Notes under the pieces: generated by a model
The model's input: the letters and a program-made list of their open reading frames with translations, nothing else
What the model was told of the DNA's origin: nothing
Databases searched by the model: none
Made by a program: the position numbers and the translations under genes
Source: Neocallimastix lanati (nom. inval.)
Taxonomy: Eukaryota; Neocallimastigomycota; Neocallimastigomycetes; Neocallimastigales; Neocallimastigaceae
NCBI GenBank assembly: GCA_016946835.1
Contig: JACVTC010000015.1
Span: forward strand, 436,501 to 500,500
Length of the DNA stretch: 64,000 nucleotides
Reading direction: 5' to 3'
Shown here: piece after piece, positions 62,098-64,000 of the stretch
Numbering within the stretch: the first letter of the stretch is position 1
How the letters are laid out: each line of letters opens with the position of its first letter

Positions 62098-64000
62098 TTA
62101 ATTCTTAATACCACACCATTGGTAGTCAGAGGTAACACCCCATTTTCCAGTTTCATCTTCTAAGAATGTAAGAGTACCATCAACACAGCAGTCATAACCA
62201 TAGGCATTAGCCCAACATTCACTCTTTAAGAGACCACACCATTCACCATTTTCAGCACTCCAATCACCACTTTCATCAGTTAAAAGAACTGGAGTGTAGG
62301 CACCTGGAGTACAACACTTGTAACCTAAAGCTTCTGCCCAACAAGCTGGTTCTGGTTCATTAGTAGTAGATGGTTCTGGAACATCATCAGTTGAAGTTGG
62401 TTCTGGAAGAATAGTAGTTGGTTCTTCAACATCAGTGGTAGTTGGAACTTCAACGGCAGTGGTTGGTTGTGGTTGTGGTTCATCACCAAAGTCTGGGAAT
62501 TCAAATGGTGGTTCATCCTTGAAGGATGGGTTAGCATTAACAGCTAATTCAACAAATTGCTTGTGGAACCATTGACCAGCCATTGGAGAGTCAGTAAGAG
62601 AATCCTCACTAGCACAACTTGGATCATAACCCCATTGACCAACTCTGTCACTACCATCAGATTCACCTGGTGGCTTGAACCAGTAAACAGCATCAAGTCC
62701 TGGTAAATCAGCTGGAGAAGCCTCTGGTCTTCTTCCAATACCGGCACCCTTAATGTTACACCAATTTTCACCTTTGGTCTTGATATTTGGTACACCATTA
62801 CGTGAGGTATCAACAACCCATCCAAAGTCAACCATACCAACCTTTTTTAAGTTTTCTCTAACTTTCAAACTGTATTCGTATTCACTTTGACAGGAGTTAC
62901 CACTTAAAGTTCTTTCTGGTGGATCTGGTCTAACTAATGGTTGGTTGTTAGAAATGTTAGAACTGAAACCACGTAAAACACCAGTACCGACCTTGTTTAA
63001 GAGTTGTTCAAGAATTGGAATAAGTAAATTCATGTTACCTCCCCAACCTAACCAACCAACTTGGGCAACATCTTGGTAAACACCAACATTTGGTAAGTTA
63101 AGCTTAGTAATAGCATAGACAAGAGCTTCCATTTGAGTTTCGAAAGCTTCAGCACAGAGTTCACTGTTACTGTTACTAACCATGTTACCAAGGGCATCTG
63201 GTTCAATAATAGCAACAATTGGTCCTTCGTGAGCAGCAAAGTAACCAGCAATTTCATCAATCCATTCCTTGTAAACTCCAAGGTGTTCAATACCTAATTC
63301 ACCTCTAGAGGCAACAGCAGAACAATCTCTGTTTGGTAAGTTGTAAATAATGAAAGAAGTTAATACCTTCTTACCAGTCTTTTTCATTTGTTCAGTAACT
63401 TGAGCTAAAACTTTTGGAACGAGCTTAGAAGCAGCTGTGTTAGCTAACCAAGTTGGAGTTGGGTATCTAGCAACTTTAGCGACAAGTTCAGCAATTTCAG
63501 TTTCACCTTCAGCCATTAATTTATCATAAGAACTCTTAACTTGCTTTTGATAATCTGGGAAGACATAGAATTCTTCAGCATCTTCATAAACGTTGTGTGG
63601 GTTACCGAAAATAGTTGGTTCTGGAATCTTAGAAGTAGTAGTAGTTTCTGGTGGTGGAACCCATCTTGGTTGTTCAACACCACACCATTCACCTTCATCA
63701 TTAATACCCCATTTACCTGTTTCATCTTCATAAACAACTTCATTATCGAAACAACAGTCGTATCCATCAGATTTGGCAAAACAATATCTTGGAGCTGGTT
63801 TTGGTGATTTGTTGTAGTTTTCAATTTCATTTCTAATATAAATATCATCATGAGAAAGACCAATGGAAACCTTGTATTTACCATCAATAGTAGTTTCCCA
63901 AGTGTTAGTAGTAGTGTTAAAGTATTTGGTTTCGGCGTATGGAACAAGAAGGTTTACTTTTCTCTTTTCACCAGCCTTTAAGAAATACTTTTCAAATCCC
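62098..64000 (-). CDS. cellulosomal GH3-dockerin-GH6-dockerin-dockerin fusion cellulase (5' partial)
   Basis: One frame of 634 codons runs from the window edge to the stop at 62098-62100, without introns. In order on the minus strand: the end of a GH3 beta-glucosidase, its fibronectin-III-like domain (GFEKYFLKAGEKRKVNLLVP ... DGKYKVSIGLSHDDIYI, 63999-63826); a fungal dockerin (CFAKSDGYDCCFDN ... EWCGV, 63783 to about 63682); a Thr/Pro linker; the GH6 cellobiohydrolase (about 63460-62515); a Pro/Thr/Glu linker; and two dockerins (CWAEALGYKCC, CWANAYGYDCC) ending in CGIKN. GH6 motifs present are YNLPNRDCSA, IEPDALGN (catalytic acid Asp), GWLGWGGN, RGFSSNISN, NWCNIKGAGIGRRP and WFKPPGESDG, with the four disulfide Cys of Cel6A conserved. 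The dockerins attach the enzyme to the fungal cellulosome. GH6 releases cellobiose and GH3 splits it to glucose. The GH3 catalytic part and signal peptide lie beyond the window. Confidence 0.9.
   Translation of the reverse strand, partial: GFEKYFLKAGEKRKVNLLVPYAETKYFNTTTNTWETTIDGKYKVSIGLSHDDIYIRNEIENYNKSPKPAPRYCFAKSDGYDCCFDNEVVYEDETGKWGINDEGEWCGVEQPRWVPPPETTTTSKIPEPTIFGNPHNVYEDAEEFYVFPDYQKQVKSSYDKLMAEGETEIAELVAKVARYPTPTWLANTAASKLVPKVLAQVTEQMKKTGKKVLTSFIIYNLPNRDCSAVASRGELGIEHLGVYKEWIDEIAGYFAAHEGPIVAIIEPDALGNMVSNSNSELCAEAFETQMEALVYAITKLNLPNVGVYQDVAQVGWLGWGGNMNLLIPILEQLLNKVGTGVLRGFSSNISNNQPLVRPDPPERTLSGNSCQSEYEYSLKVRENLKKVGMVDFGWVVDTSRNGVPNIKTKGENWCNIKGAGIGRRPEASPADLPGLDAVYWFKPPGESDGSDRVGQWGYDPSCASEDSLTDSPMAGQWFHKQFVELAVNANPSFKDEPPFEFPDFGDEPQPQPTTAVEVPTTTDVEEPTTILPEPTSTDDVPEPSTTNEPEPACWAEALGYKCCTPGAYTPVLLTDESGDWSAENGEWCGLLKSECWANAYGYDCCVDGTLTFLEDETGKWGVTSDYQWCGIKN
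62101..62345 (-). other. C-terminal double dockerin
   Basis: Two dockerins in tandem (CWAEALGYKCC...GEWCGL and CWANAYGYDCC...YQWCGI), joined by only a few residues. Paired dockerins are common in fungal cellulosome subunits and tend to bind scaffoldin more tightly than single ones. Confidence 0.88.
63672..63786 (-). other. first fungal dockerin (CBM10-like), between GH3 and GH6
   Basis: CxxxxxGYDCC, YEDETGKWG and EWCG are the conserved Cys/Gly/Trp positions of the roughly 40-residue non-catalytic docking domain of anaerobic-fungal cellulosomes. Its internal position, rather than at a terminus, marks the seam of the GH3-GH6 fusion. Confidence 0.85.

Noticed and set aside
63516-63947. Minus-strand frame of 143 codons upstream of the GH6 methionine
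   Set aside because: A shadow in another phase of the GH3/dockerin segment; the true frame continues open from the GH6 domain to the window edge.

Overview
The window looks like nuclear DNA of an anaerobic gut fungus (Neocallimastigomycota). Intergenic DNA and introns are extremely A+T rich and full of poly(A)/poly(T), (AAT)n and (AAATAAT)n tracts. Genes are short islands with small GT..AG introns. The cellulase gene at the right edge carries fungal-type (CBM10-like) dockerins, which are diagnostic of fungal cellulosomes. Genus and species cannot be told from the sequence alone. No tool was run: exon joins come from reading splice sites and codon phase by eye, and family names come from motif recognition.

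Left part (1-20 kb). A frame-broken ankyrin-repeat end sits at the edge. A tandem duplication and a well-formed non-autonomous inverted-repeat transposon (1754-2089, with a candidate 9-bp target duplication) follow. Long simple-sequence DNA then surrounds two intronless NfsA/FRP-type nitroreductase paralogues in tandem (9212-9976 and 15441-16211).

Middle (20-45 kb). There are five housekeeping genes. They are a 4-exon, about 1885-residue, Asn-rich protein with a Sec2/Rabin8-like Rab-GEF coiled coil (20024-27409); a 7-exon four-RRM plus RGG RNA-binding protein of Gbp2/hnRNP M type (30784-32677, minus); a compact UBE2O/PHO2-type E2/E3 ubiquitin ligase (about 35030-39987); the NAC beta subunit (42068-42759); and a TMEM42-like membrane protein (43308-44576, minus). 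A decayed LINE fragment lies at 28.9-29.8 kb.

Right part (45-64 kb). A diverged direct duplication carries possible minus-strand gene remnants. It is followed by an FSH1/OVCA2 serine hydrolase (49502-51426), a membrane-anchored cyclophilin-like-fold protein of bacterial appearance (52613-53110), a 3-exon coiled-coil protein of unknown family (54960-56285), a short BED-finger-like remnant, and nested decayed LINE copies (59.4-61.2 kb). The window ends inside a large secreted cellulase on the minus strand. One uninterrupted frame joins the C-terminal domain of a GH3 beta-glucosidase, a dockerin, a GH6 cellobiohydrolase and two more dockerins. In one cellulosome subunit this could link cellobiose release to glucose release.

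The genes do not form one pathway. The metabolically distinctive items (GH3-GH6 fusion, nitroreductases, cyclophilin-like protein) fit a fungus rich in bacterially acquired genes; the rest is standard eukaryotic machinery in a repeat-dominated genome.
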